Positions 1 to 7,719 of a stretch of 64,000 bases of DNA are shown piece after piece. A program made the position numbers and the translations under genes. Position 1 is the first letter of the stretch; each line of letters begins with the position of its first letter. This DNA is from JACPNO01 sp963825405 (lineage in GTDB: Bacteria; Acidobacteriota; Terriglobia; Bryobacterales; Bryobacteraceae): NCBI GenBank assembly GCA_963825405.1, contig CAWGTB010000001.1, positions 248,001 through 312,000 of the forward strand. The letters are read 5' to 3'. Under the pieces are notes generated by a model. That model saw only the letters and a list, made by a program, of their open reading frames with translations, was not told the DNA's origin and ran no database searches.

Positions 1-2374
1 CCGGCTTCAGCATTGTGGCCTTGCTGGTTCTGGCGCTGGGCATCGGAGCCAACACCGCGATCTTCAGCGTCGTCAATTCGGTGGTGCTGCGGCCGCTGCC
101 CTATCCCGGTTCCGATCGCCTAGCCCTGATCTGGGAGACGGATTTCAAAGACGGCATCAAGCGTGAAGGACCGTCAGGTCCGAATTTCCTGGATTGGAAA
201 GAGCAGAGCCAGTCCTTCGAGGAAATGTCGCTGCTCGAGGTCGGCACCGGCACTCTGACCGGTGAAGGCGAGCCCGAGCAGGTAGTCGGTCTGCGCGTAA
301 CTACGAATTTCCTGTCGATGCTCGGTGCGCGAACGGTGCTGGGCCGCGGCTTTACGGCGGCTGAGGGCGAAGGCCAAGCGCGCTACCCGGTCGCCGTTCT
401 CACCAACGGATTCTGGAAGCGCCGCTTCGCATGCGGACCCGCGCGTCATCGGACGAACCTTTTCCATGAATAGCGAGCCGTACACCGTGATCGGCGTACT
501 CGCACCGGATTTCTGGCAGCCGCTGCCCGCCGATCTTTACGTGCCCTGGCCGCTCGCGCAACTGCGCGCCAAGAGCCGCGTGGATCACGATTTCGGCGTC
601 ATCGCCCGCCTGAAGCCCAACGTCACCATCGCCCAGGCGCAGGGTGAGTTGAGCGCGATCGCGCGCCGCATCGATGCCGAGACGCCAAGGCTGGCAGGTT
701 GGGATGTGACGCGTGGTTGGCATGAAGCAGGCCCTGTTCGAGTACATCCGTCCCGCGCTGCTCTTGCTCTTGGGCGCGGTGGGTCTGCTGCTGCTGCTTA
801 CCTGCGTGAACGTGGCCAGTCTGTTGCTGGCGCGCGTCACCGGCCGCCGCAAAGAGATGGCTATCCGGACCGCATTGGGCGCGCGGCGCGGCCGTCTGAT
901 CGCGCAGATACTGAGCGAAAGCCTGCTACTCAGCCTGATCGGCGGCGCGCTAGGAGTCTTCTTCGCCGTCTGGGGCGTCGACCTGCTGAGCGCGGTCCTG
1001 CCCAACACGCTTCCCATGGCTGAGGCCGGCGCAGAAATCATGCGCCCGGCTATCAACGTCGATGCCCGCGCGCTCGCCTTCGCGCTCTTGATCTCAACCG
1101 GAGCCGCGCTGATTTTCGGGCTGATTCCGGCGCTCTATGTCGCCAATGCCGATGTGAACGACGCGCTGAAATCAGGCGGCCGAACGTCTTCCCCATCGCC
1201 GGGCCGGGCCGGCGTGTGGCGCCTGCTCGTGGCCGGAGAGGTCGCTCTCGCCACCATGCTGCTGATCGGCGCCGGCCTCGCCATGAAGAGCTTCGTGAAT
1301 CTGCAGCACGTGAATCCCGGCATTCGGCCCGATCACGTCCTGACGTTTCGCATGCGCCTGCCCACCGACAATCTCTACAAGAACGATCGCGAGCAGGCCG
1401 CCTTCTACCGGCGCATGCTCGACCGCGTGGAAAACATACCAGGCATTCAATCCGCCGGCCTCACCGATGTCCTTCCCCTCGGCCAGCAGAACGACCGCGA
1501 ATACTTCACCATCGAAAACCGCCCGCTGCCGGCCGGGCAGTCGCTGGTCGCCGACTTTCGCCGCATCAGTGCGCGCTACTTAACCACCATGGGAATCGCG
1601 CTGCTCAAGGGCCGGCTGCTTTCCGATCGCGATGTGCGCGACGCACCGCCGGTGATCCTGATCGACGAAACCCTGGCGCATCAGTATTTCCCCAACGAGA
1701 ATCCGATCGGGCAGCGCATGCTGTTGTGGGGCCAATTCCGCGAGGTCGTCGGCATCGTGGGCCAGGTGCATCATTATGGCTTGGAAAAACAGCCGGAGCC
1801 CACCATCTACGCGTCCTTCGAGCAGATGCCGAACAAGGCCATGGTGCTCACCGTGCGCACCGCAATGGAAACCCAAGCCGTGGTGAAAGCCGTGAAGCAG
1901 GCCGTGTGGTCGGTCGATCCGGGCCAGCCGGTGTTTCAGATCCGCAGCATGGACGAATATCTTTCCCTCGCCAGCACGGCGCCGCGCATGTCGACGGTGC
2001 TGCTGGCGGCCTTCGCCGGAATCTCGGTGCTGCTAGCCGCTCTCGGCATTCACGGCGTCGTTTCCTACGGAGTCGCCCAGCGGACTCGCGAGTTCGGACT
2101 TCGCATGGCGCTGGGCTCGACGCCCGGACAACTGCAATCGCTCGTCATCGCCCACGGCATGAAGACCGCGCTTGTCGGCCTTTTGATCGGAATGGCCGCA
2201 GCCGCCGCCCTGACCTCGGCTTTGCGAGCGCTACTATACGGCGTAGAGCCTCTCGACCCCGCCGTGATGGCCGGAGTCGCCGTGCTGCTCCTTACGGTGG
2301 CGTTTCTGGCCAACTACCTTCCGGCGCGGCATGCAACCCAGATCGACCCCATGGACGCACTGCACCAGGAATAA
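1..2374 (+). CDS. ADOP-family MacB/FtsX permease, 5'-truncated by window edge and frame-interrupted
   Basis: Inner-membrane permease of the acidobacterial duplicated orphan permease type: a MacB-like periplasmic core flanked by FtsX transmembrane blocks, duplicated in one chain. The gene enters from the left edge, and the first visible block is the TM1/core start GIGANTAIFSVVNSVVLRP. The reading frame moves +1 twice, near 432 (after WKRRF, before DPRVIGRTF) and near 712 (after GWDV, before GMKQALFEYIRP). The rest is open from about 713 to 2374. FtsX blocks are visible at LLLLLTCVNVASLLLARVTG and in the C-terminal TM region ending NYLPARHATQIDPMDALHQE. No ATPase partner is adjacent, as is usual for ADOP genes, so the substrate is unknown. 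Both shifts look like single extra bases and are probably sequence errors. A second ADOP gene lies at 53897-56370. Confidence 0.85.
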
Positions 2375-2380
2375 CCGGAT

Positions 2381-2401
2381 CAAGTGACGCTCTGTCACTT
2401 G
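2381..2401. repeat. Short inverted repeat after the ADOP gene
   Basis: CAAGTGAC, five bases, then GTCACTTG: a perfect 8-bp inverted repeat starting 7 bases after the ADOP stop codon. There is no T-tract, so it could be a weak terminator, an mRNA 3'-end hairpin or a protein site. The half-site GTGAC/GTCAC recurs near 11308-11324 in the opposite arrangement. Confidence 0.4.
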
Positions 2402-2492
2402 GCAGGCGCCATGTCCGCCAGATTTGCCCGCAGCAATATTAGCCGGGCTTCCAAACCGTGTCGTTTCAATTACTTTTCCCTGGCTGTCCAAA

Positions 2493-2508
2493 TGGCATGA
2501 GTCATGCA
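2493..2508 (+). promoter_or_regulatory. Candidate sigma-54 (-24/-12) promoter
   Basis: TGGCAT-GAGTC-ATGCA: the diagnostic GG and GC are exactly ten bases apart, close to the consensus TGGCAC-N5-TTGCA. A start about 12 bases after the GC would fall just before the small ORF at 2522 and would serve the 2522-3592 genes. The two invariant dinucleotides alone are common, so this is only a candidate. Confidence 0.35.
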
Positions 2509-2521
2509 AGAGTGACTGGCG

Positions 2522-2677
2522 ATGAAGCCAGCACTCACAAGACGCAAAGCCCAGTGCCAACCGAAGCCGCGCCCGCTCAGCGTTCATTGCCCGCTCTGCA
2601 AACGGCTTAAGCTCGACTATCTGATCGCGCTCAGCCGCCTCGACGCTGCCCGGACAGTCAATCCAAGGAGCCATTAA
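2522..2677 (+). CDS. Possible 51-codon protein with a CxxC motif
   Basis: An ATG-initiated frame of 51 codons begins MKPALTRRKAQC and includes VHCPLCKRLKLDYLIALSRL, a CPLC knuckle. Its TAA ends one base before the ATG at 2678, and the AAGGAG used by the next gene lies within its 3' end, as expected for translational coupling. The high Arg/Lys content and Cys pair could suit a tiny nucleic-acid-binding protein. There is no clear upstream Shine-Dalgarno and no family recognised, so it may be untranslated leader. Confidence 0.3.
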   Translation: MKPALTRRKAQCQPKPRPLSVHCPLCKRLKLDYLIALSRLDAARTVNPRSH

Positions 2678-3004
2678 ATGTTAGATACATTACCTATGAA
2701 CTATCGCAACCAGCCGGAATTTACCGCCAACTCGGCTAGGGCAGCACAAATGTTGATGTCCGCCCGCTTGCATTGCAACCTTCGGCACCAGGACGTGGCG
2801 GTTGCAACGCGCCGCATCGCGCGTCAGCTCGGCCCCGCATTCGCAATCTCGGTGTACCGCTTAGCCGACATCGAAAGCGGCCGCGTCCGTCCGACGATGT
2901 GGAGACTCTCCTCTCTCTGTGCCGTTTACGGCATTGAGATGTCCCAGGTGTTGCAATGGTACGGCGTCCAGCACGCAGGACTGGCGTCGGCCACCGCCGC
3001 GTAG
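2678..3004 (+). CDS. Small XRE-like helix-turn-helix protein
   Basis: A 108-residue protein with an XRE-like helix-turn-helix fold from about residue 30 to 95. The typical sequence runs from DVAVATRRIA through VYRLADIESGRVRPT to LSSLCAVYGIEMSQVL, matching the recognition-helix IESGRxRP pattern and the final helix of the family. It is expected to be a cytoplasmic DNA-binding regulator. AAGGAG at 2664-2669, eight bases before the ATG, sets the start. It is followed 21 bases later by a membrane protein in the same direction, probably one transcript. Targets are unknown and no effector domain is present. Confidence 0.75.
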   Translation: MLDTLPMNYRNQPEFTANSARAAQMLMSARLHCNLRHQDVAVATRRIARQLGPAFAISVYRLADIESGRVRPTMWRLSSLCAVYGIEMSQVLQWYGVQHAGLASATAA

Positions 3005-3025
3005 GCGAGAACGACGAGGTTAATC

Positions 3026-3592
3026 ATGAATCCAACCGTGTTCATTGCCATATTGCTAGCCGCCATGCTCCTGTTGTCCCTGCTCATCGACCGGCGGCGT
3101 TCGGAACGGGACTGGCGCGCCGAGGAGAGTTCGATGGCCACCGGCATCAGGAAATGGTTAATGGGGAATCCTGAGGCTCCTGTACCGGCCGCCGAGCCTG
3201 CGCAGATTCCGGAAGGGAATCACACCTTATTGCGTGTCAGCGGGAATGTGCCACCCGAACACTGGAACCGGCTGGGGAGCGTGCTCCAGTCCAAGTTGCC
3301 ATCCGGCACGGAAGTAAGCGCCGCGCTCGATGTCTCGTTCGCGATCGATGCCACTCAGGCCCGGAGTGTAACCGCGAATCTGAATTATCTGATCTCTGAG
3401 CTTGAATTGTCCGGCCTCCGCATCGCGGTCGAGCAAGCGAAAGGCAAAGTAACCGCACCGCTGGTGGAGCGGCCCCGAAAGGCCCGGCGCTGCCGCGTGG
3501 TGATTCGATTCCACGAAAGCGACAAGATCAATCCTCTCCTAAAGTCACTCCTGTGGTTAGCCCCGGCGCGTCCCGTCAGTCTGGCTAGCTAG
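3026..3592 (+). CDS. Single-pass membrane protein of unknown function
   Basis: 188 residues. An N-terminal hydrophobic helix (about residues 4-21, VFIAILLAAMLLLSLLI) is followed by a basic RRRSERD stop-transfer segment, so the rest is probably cytoplasmic. The middle contains a possible alpha/beta region (HTLLRVSGNVPPEHWNRLG) and the C-terminus is basic. No family was recognised. It follows the HTH gene by 21 bases and converges tail-to-tail with the ABC ATPase gene ending at 3593. Confidence 0.6.
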   Translation: MNPTVFIAILLAAMLLLSLLIDRRRSERDWRAEESSMATGIRKWLMGNPEAPVPAAEPAQIPEGNHTLLRVSGNVPPEHWNRLGSVLQSKLPSGTEVSAALDVSFAIDATQARSVTANLNYLISELELSGLRIAVEQAKGKVTAPLVERPRKARRCRVVIRFHESDKINPLLKSLLWLAPARPVSLAS

Positions 3593-4408
3593 TCAGACTC
3601 GGCCCGCCAGTTGTAACGTCGCGGGCCGCGCTGGAATCGCTTCAATCAACTGCCGGGTATACGGATGCCGGGGATCCCCGAAAATGCGGTCAGTCGCGCC
3701 GAATTCCACAATCTCGCCCTCATTCAGAATCGCCACCCGCTGGCAAAAAGAAGCCACCGATAGCAAGTCATGCGAGATATAGAGGATTCCCATGTCCAGC
3801 CCCCGGTTCAGGCGTTTGAAAAGGCTCAGGATTTCGGCATGCACTACTACGTCCAAAGCGCTGGTGGGCTCGTCAGCCACTAACAGCGCGGGGCGATGAA
3901 TAATTCCCATCGCGATCACCACGCGTTGCGCCTGCCCCACACTCAGCTCCGCCGGGTAGCGCCGCAGGAAAGATTCCTCTGCCGGCAAGCTCACGCTGTT
4001 CATCAGGTCGAGCAAATAATTGGTCATCCGCTCGCGGCTGCCGTCTGCGTGCGCTTTCCATGCCTCCGCAAGCTGTGTGCCGATGCGCAGCGCCGGGTTC
4101 AGCGCCGACGTTGGACTCTGCAACACCAGCCCGATATCGCGCCCGCGCATCTGGCGCATTTCTTTTTCAGGACAGAGAACCAGGTCGCGCCCACGGAATA
4201 GAATTTGACCGCGCGCCTTGCCGCCTCTCATTTCCAGCAGTTTCAGAATGGCCAAGGCAATGCTGCTTTTGCCGGAACCGCTTCTCCCTACCAGTCCAAC
4301 GATTTCGCCCGGCTCAATATCGAACCGTGCGTTGCGAAGCACGTCCGTCTTACCGGGGTAATCGATCGAGACATCGACCGACAGCAGCGATGGGGAATAT
4401 TGCGTCAT
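3593..4408 (-). CDS. Peptide/nickel-type ABC transporter ATP-binding protein (DppD-like)
   Basis: 271 residues. Cytoplasmic ATPase of a peptide-class importer. It has Walker A GRSGSGKS at 41-48, Q-loop LVLQSPTSALNP near 95-105, signature LSVGQAQR at 155-162, Walker B ALLVADEP at 174-181 and H-loop ISHD near 211-214. The C-terminal DPRHPYTRQLIEAIPAR is the oligopeptide ATPase tail. Its ATG overlaps the stop of the binding-protein gene by four bases (4405-4408), so it is the last gene of the transporter set. No DppF-type second ATPase follows, so it may act as a homodimer or pair with an ATPase encoded elsewhere. Confidence 0.9.
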   Translation of the reverse strand: MTQYSPSLLSVDVSIDYPGKTDVLRNARFDIEPGEIVGLVGRSGSGKSSIALAILKLLEMRGGKARGQILFRGRDLVLCPEKEMRQMRGRDIGLVLQSPTSALNPALRIGTQLAEAWKAHADGSRERMTNYLLDLMNSVSLPAEESFLRRYPAELSVGQAQRVVIAMGIIHRPALLVADEPTSALDVVVHAEILSLFKRLNRGLDMGILYISHDLLSVASFCQRVAILNEGEIVEFGATDRIFGDPRHPYTRQLIEAIPARPATLQLAGRV

Positions 4409-6012
4409 CGGCTCTTGGCCAGAATCAAGCTCTCCGCGTTCCAGTAGGTTTGCGGCCGCAGCACGCCCGGCTCTGCGTTGCGCAACGACGGCGAAATTGC
4501 GGTGAGCGCGTTCTTCGTAACCAGATAGAAAAACGGCGCCTGCTCGGATACGATTTCCTGCACTCTATCGAACGACGCTTTGCGTTTCTGCCGGTCTGGA
4601 GCCGATGCCTGCGCGCGCATCAGCCGGTCGATCTCGGCTTCCCACGCGGTCTCCGGCGTGCTCTGATTCGGATTCCACTGATGATTGCTCGCCGAGCTCA
4701 ACCACACATTCATCTGCGAACTCGGATCCAGGTCCAGGTTGGTTAAGCCAAGCAGGCAGGCCTCGTATTGAAACGTCTGGCTAATCCGCTCGATGAGAGA
4801 GCGGAAGTCCAGTGTGACCACATTTAGCGTGATGCCGATGCTGCGTAGATCCTGTTGGATCATCGTCGCCATGGTTTCGCGCGAAGTATTTCCGGCGTTC
4901 GTAATGAGCGAGAACTCGACCGCGTGCCCTTCCCGGTCCACCAGCGTGTCATTCTGCATCCGGAAACCATCCAGGGCCAGAAGCCGCAGCGCGTCGACCC
5001 GATCAAACGGATGTGGCGCCAATTTCGAATTGAACCAGAAATGATTCGCCGAAGAGATCGGTCCGGCAGCCGGAGTGGCGTGGCCCCGGTACACCAGGCG
5101 GCAGAGGTCGGCACGATTGATCGCTTCCGAAATAGCTCGCCGGAAATTGGCGGATCTGAACCAGGCCTTCTTGTACTGCGGAATCGGTGCGGCCTGCACT
5201 TGGTTGAACCACATCATCTCCGATTCGAGCGACGGCCCCACGTCCCGAACCGCTTCCGGCATTTGTCGCGATAGCTGCTCGAACACCTCAGGCGACAGGC
5301 CGTCGATCAGGTCCAGTTCTCCGCGCCGGAAACGTACCATCTCAAATTCCCGGTTCTGCTGAATGAACAAGCGAATCGATTCCGTATACGGCAACGCTTT
5401 GCCGGCGGCATCTTTTTTCCAGTAATGTTCATTCCGTTTCAAAAGCACTTCCGTGCCGGGCTCGTAGTGGGCCACAACAAATGGTCCCAGCACCGCGCGC
5501 TCCTTGGCTGGCGAGTGCGACGAGAGAATCGCAACCTGATCGAACAACCGCTCCAGTCCTGAAACCGGCGCCGGAAATTTGATCGCGACCTGGTCCGCCG
5601 CGCCGACACGAACCTCTGGCGCGCCGTTATCGGATCGAAAAGGATCCGCCGTCGGCGAATGCAGTTTCGGATCCATCAACGCCCGGAACGTGTAAGCGAC
5701 ATCCTCCGCCGAAAACGGCGTTCCATCAGAAAAAGTCACACCCCGGCGCAGCCGAAACGCTATGGTTCGTCCGCCATCCAGAATTTTCCACGACTCCGCC
5801 AGTTCTGGCTGCAATTCCTGCGTGTGCCGGTTGATACGAATCAGCACGCCGCCAGTCAGGTAGCGAATGGTCTCGGAAGCATCGTCGTCCACCAGGAGCG
5901 GATTGAACGTCTTCGGCTCGGCATGCAGACAGAAACGTAGCTCGCCTCCACTCGGCAGGCTCGCCGCGGAGCAGACGGAAACCATCAGTGCGAGAAGAAG
6001 ACAGCGTTTCAT
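4405..6012 (-). CDS. Extracellular solute-binding protein, family 5 (peptide/nickel type)
   Basis: 535 residues. An N-terminal signal peptide (MKRCLLLALMVSVCSA) precedes the family-5 start GGELRFCLHAEPKTFNPLL. The signature region RLRRGVTFSDGTPFSAEDVAYTF is near residue 95, and the usual AEPGVLRPQTYWN-like end is present. It should bind the ligand outside the inner membrane and deliver it to the two permeases. There is no lipobox cysteine after the signal peptide, so it is likely soluble in the periplasm. Four-base overlaps link it to the permease gene upstream and the ATPase gene downstream. Family 5 covers peptides, nickel chelates and sugars, so the ligand cannot be assigned. Confidence 0.9.
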   Translation of the reverse strand: MKRCLLLALMVSVCSAASLPSGGELRFCLHAEPKTFNPLLVDDDASETIRYLTGGVLIRINRHTQELQPELAESWKILDGGRTIAFRLRRGVTFSDGTPFSAEDVAYTFRALMDPKLHSPTADPFRSDNGAPEVRVGAADQVAIKFPAPVSGLERLFDQVAILSSHSPAKERAVLGPFVVAHYEPGTEVLLKRNEHYWKKDAAGKALPYTESIRLFIQQNREFEMVRFRRGELDLIDGLSPEVFEQLSRQMPEAVRDVGPSLESEMMWFNQVQAAPIPQYKKAWFRSANFRRAISEAINRADLCRLVYRGHATPAAGPISSANHFWFNSKLAPHPFDRVDALRLLALDGFRMQNDTLVDREGHAVEFSLITNAGNTSRETMATMIQQDLRSIGITLNVVTLDFRSLIERISQTFQYEACLLGLTNLDLDPSSQMNVWLSSASNHQWNPNQSTPETAWEAEIDRLMRAQASAPDRQKRKASFDRVQEIVSEQAPFFYLVTKNALTAISPSLRNAEPGVLRPQTYWNAESLILAKSR

Positions 6013-6809
6013 GAATGGTAATCCTCCACCGGAAACACAAGTTGAAAACTGCTGATCACGATCACTAGTAAGATAAGTGGCGCCAGCGGACCAATGCCCA
6101 GGCTCGACTGATTTTCAAGGCCTCGCAGAAGATTCCCCCACGACGGCATCGGCTCAGCGACGCCCACGCCCAGTAAGCTCAAATTCGCCTCGCTCAAAAT
6201 GAAGAACGGCACAGCGGTGCAGAACTGCGCGGTCAGATCTGGCTTGAGACGCGGCAGAATGTGAATAAACAACAACCGCCAGTTAGGACAGCCGCACGCT
6301 CTTGCCTGCAAGACTACATCGGAATCGCGCAGCGCCCGCACGCCCGCGCGAATGACGCGCGCCGGAGATGCCCAGCCCAGCAGGCCGAGCAACGTAAACG
6401 TAATCAGCAGCGAAGCCAGCGGCGACACGTTTAACGGCAGCAGCGCACGCGCCGTTATCAGCAGAAACAGCCACGGCAGCGATAGCGTGAGGTCGATTGC
6501 CCGTGTGGCCAGACGGTCCCACCATCCACCCAGATATCCCGCCGCAGCGCCAACCCCAAACGCCATCAGCAGCGACAACAAAGCCGCGGCCGGCGCCAGC
6601 AGCAGCGACAAACGCGTGCCGTAGAGCAGTCGCGCCAGCCGGTCGCGCCCCACTTCATCCGTGCCCAACGGGAACGCGCGCGATGGCGCGGCATTCGGAA
6701 ACTCACGGAACTGGAAGTGATACGAAGCTCGCGCCAGCAATTCCGGGAACAAGGACACCGTCAGAATCACCACCAGCAAAACGAGTACCACGTTGCGAAG
6801 AATTTTCAT
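6009..6809 (-). CDS. ABC transporter permease (DppC-like)
   Basis: 266 residues starting MKILRNVVLVLLVV. The ATG at 6809 is preferred over a longer open frame to 7340, because it gives the four-base overlap with the preceding permease and a normal DppC length; the extra upstream residues are out-of-frame sequence of that permease. One N-terminal TM is followed by FPLGTDEVGRDRLARLLYGTR, the DppC/OppC hallmark, then the permease core. The EAA loop reads RACGCPNWRLLFIHILPRL. It forms the inner-membrane channel with the DppB-like subunit. Confidence 0.88.
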   Translation of the reverse strand: MKILRNVVLVLLVVILTVSLFPELLARASYHFQFREFPNAAPSRAFPLGTDEVGRDRLARLLYGTRLSLLLAPAAALLSLLMAFGVGAAAGYLGGWWDRLATRAIDLTLSLPWLFLLITARALLPLNVSPLASLLITFTLLGLLGWASPARVIRAGVRALRDSDVVLQARACGCPNWRLLFIHILPRLKPDLTAQFCTAVPFFILSEANLSLLGVGVAEPMPSWGNLLRGLENQSSLGIGPLAPLILLVIVISSFQLVFPVEDYHS

Positions 6810-7696
6810 GCCGCACGCCTGCCGGAAACCGCGATGGCGCAATCGGATAGCAGATTGCCGAATTGCGTGCAGGCCGCCACCAGAAAAGTCAGCGTCACCA
6901 GCAGCGGAAGATCGCGCGCCAGTGCAGCCTTCCACGCCAGTTGGCCGACACCGGGCACATCGCAAATCACCTCGATGGGAATAGCGGCGCCGATCGCCAT
7001 GCTCACCGAAATTCCCGCGAACGCCAGCAGTTGTGGAAGCGCCGCCGGCATCACATGCCACACGAAGATGCGTCCTTGGCCGAGCCCTCTCGCCTGTGCC
7101 GCCAGCACATGGGGCAGCATCCGCGCCTGCCCGATTATGTTGCGCGCGTATTGAAAAATTTTCGGGAACAGCACCAGCGCGACAACCGCGCGAATCGGCC
7201 CTCCGTAGTAGAACACCAGCAGCGCGATCACTCCGGAAGGAACGCTCTGCAGCAACCCTGTCACGATGGCGGCCCCGGCGTTCCACGACGCGCTTCGTTG
7301 CACCGTGACGGCCACTGCCAGCGCCATTGCCAGCAGCCACCCGCCGGTAATGCCCAGCGCAATCAGTTTCGCCGTAACCGCAACCCGGGGCGCGAGCAGA
7401 TCCGAAATCGGCAGCCGCATCGAGCGCGAGAATCCGAAATCGCCGCGAAGCATGCCCTTCAGGTAGCGGAAGTAGAAAGTCGCCACGTTCGTTTCGCCGT
7501 CGTGTTCCGCCCGGATGGCATTCTGACTAGCTGCTCCGAGCCGGACATCCAGAAGCTCTTCATCGGATGTGAATCCAGGGCTGAGCCGTACCATCGTGGC
7601 TGTCCCAAATCCGCCGGCGAGCAGCGTAAGTGCGAAAGCCAGTAGCGATTTCGCCAGCTTGCGCCCTAACGTAGTGGAATTGGTTTTTGTGGACAT
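6806..7696 (-). CDS. ABC transporter permease (DppB-like)
   Basis: 296 residues. An N-terminal TM (LAKSLLAFALTLLAGGFG) precedes a periplasmic stretch with YFRYLKGMLRGDFGFSRSM, typical of DppB/OppB. The multi-TM permease core follows, with EAA loop ARGLGQGRIFVWHVMPAALP. It is the first gene of the transporter block and starts 23 bases after the stop of the GGDEF/HD-GYP gene, so it probably belongs to the same transcript. The C-terminus overlaps the DppC-like start by four bases. Confidence 0.88.
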   Translation of the reverse strand: MSTKTNSTTLGRKLAKSLLAFALTLLAGGFGTATMVRLSPGFTSDEELLDVRLGAASQNAIRAEHDGETNVATFYFRYLKGMLRGDFGFSRSMRLPISDLLAPRVAVTAKLIALGITGGWLLAMALAVAVTVQRSASWNAGAAIVTGLLQSVPSGVIALLVFYYGGPIRAVVALVLFPKIFQYARNIIGQARMLPHVLAAQARGLGQGRIFVWHVMPAALPQLLAFAGISVSMAIGAAIPIEVICDVPGVGQLAWKAALARDLPLLVTLTFLVAACTQFGNLLSDCAIAVSGRRAA

Positions 7697-7719
7697 CCGC
7701 TCCGACAGCTCTCTGCAGC

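Noticed and set aside
1..2374. Programmed frameshifting in the two ADOP genes (two breaks each)
   Set aside because: Breaks are at different places in the two paralogues, have no slippery heptamer, and similar +1 breaks occur in unrelated genes.
1216..2442. 408-codon plus-strand frame overlapping the ADOP gene
   Set aside because: Arg/Pro/His-rich alternate frame of the ADOP coding sequence without domains.
6810..7340. N-terminal extension of the DppC-like permease
   Set aside because: The extension is Ala/Gly/Arg-rich out-of-frame sequence of the DppB-like gene. The ATG at 6809 gives the normal length and the four-base overlap.
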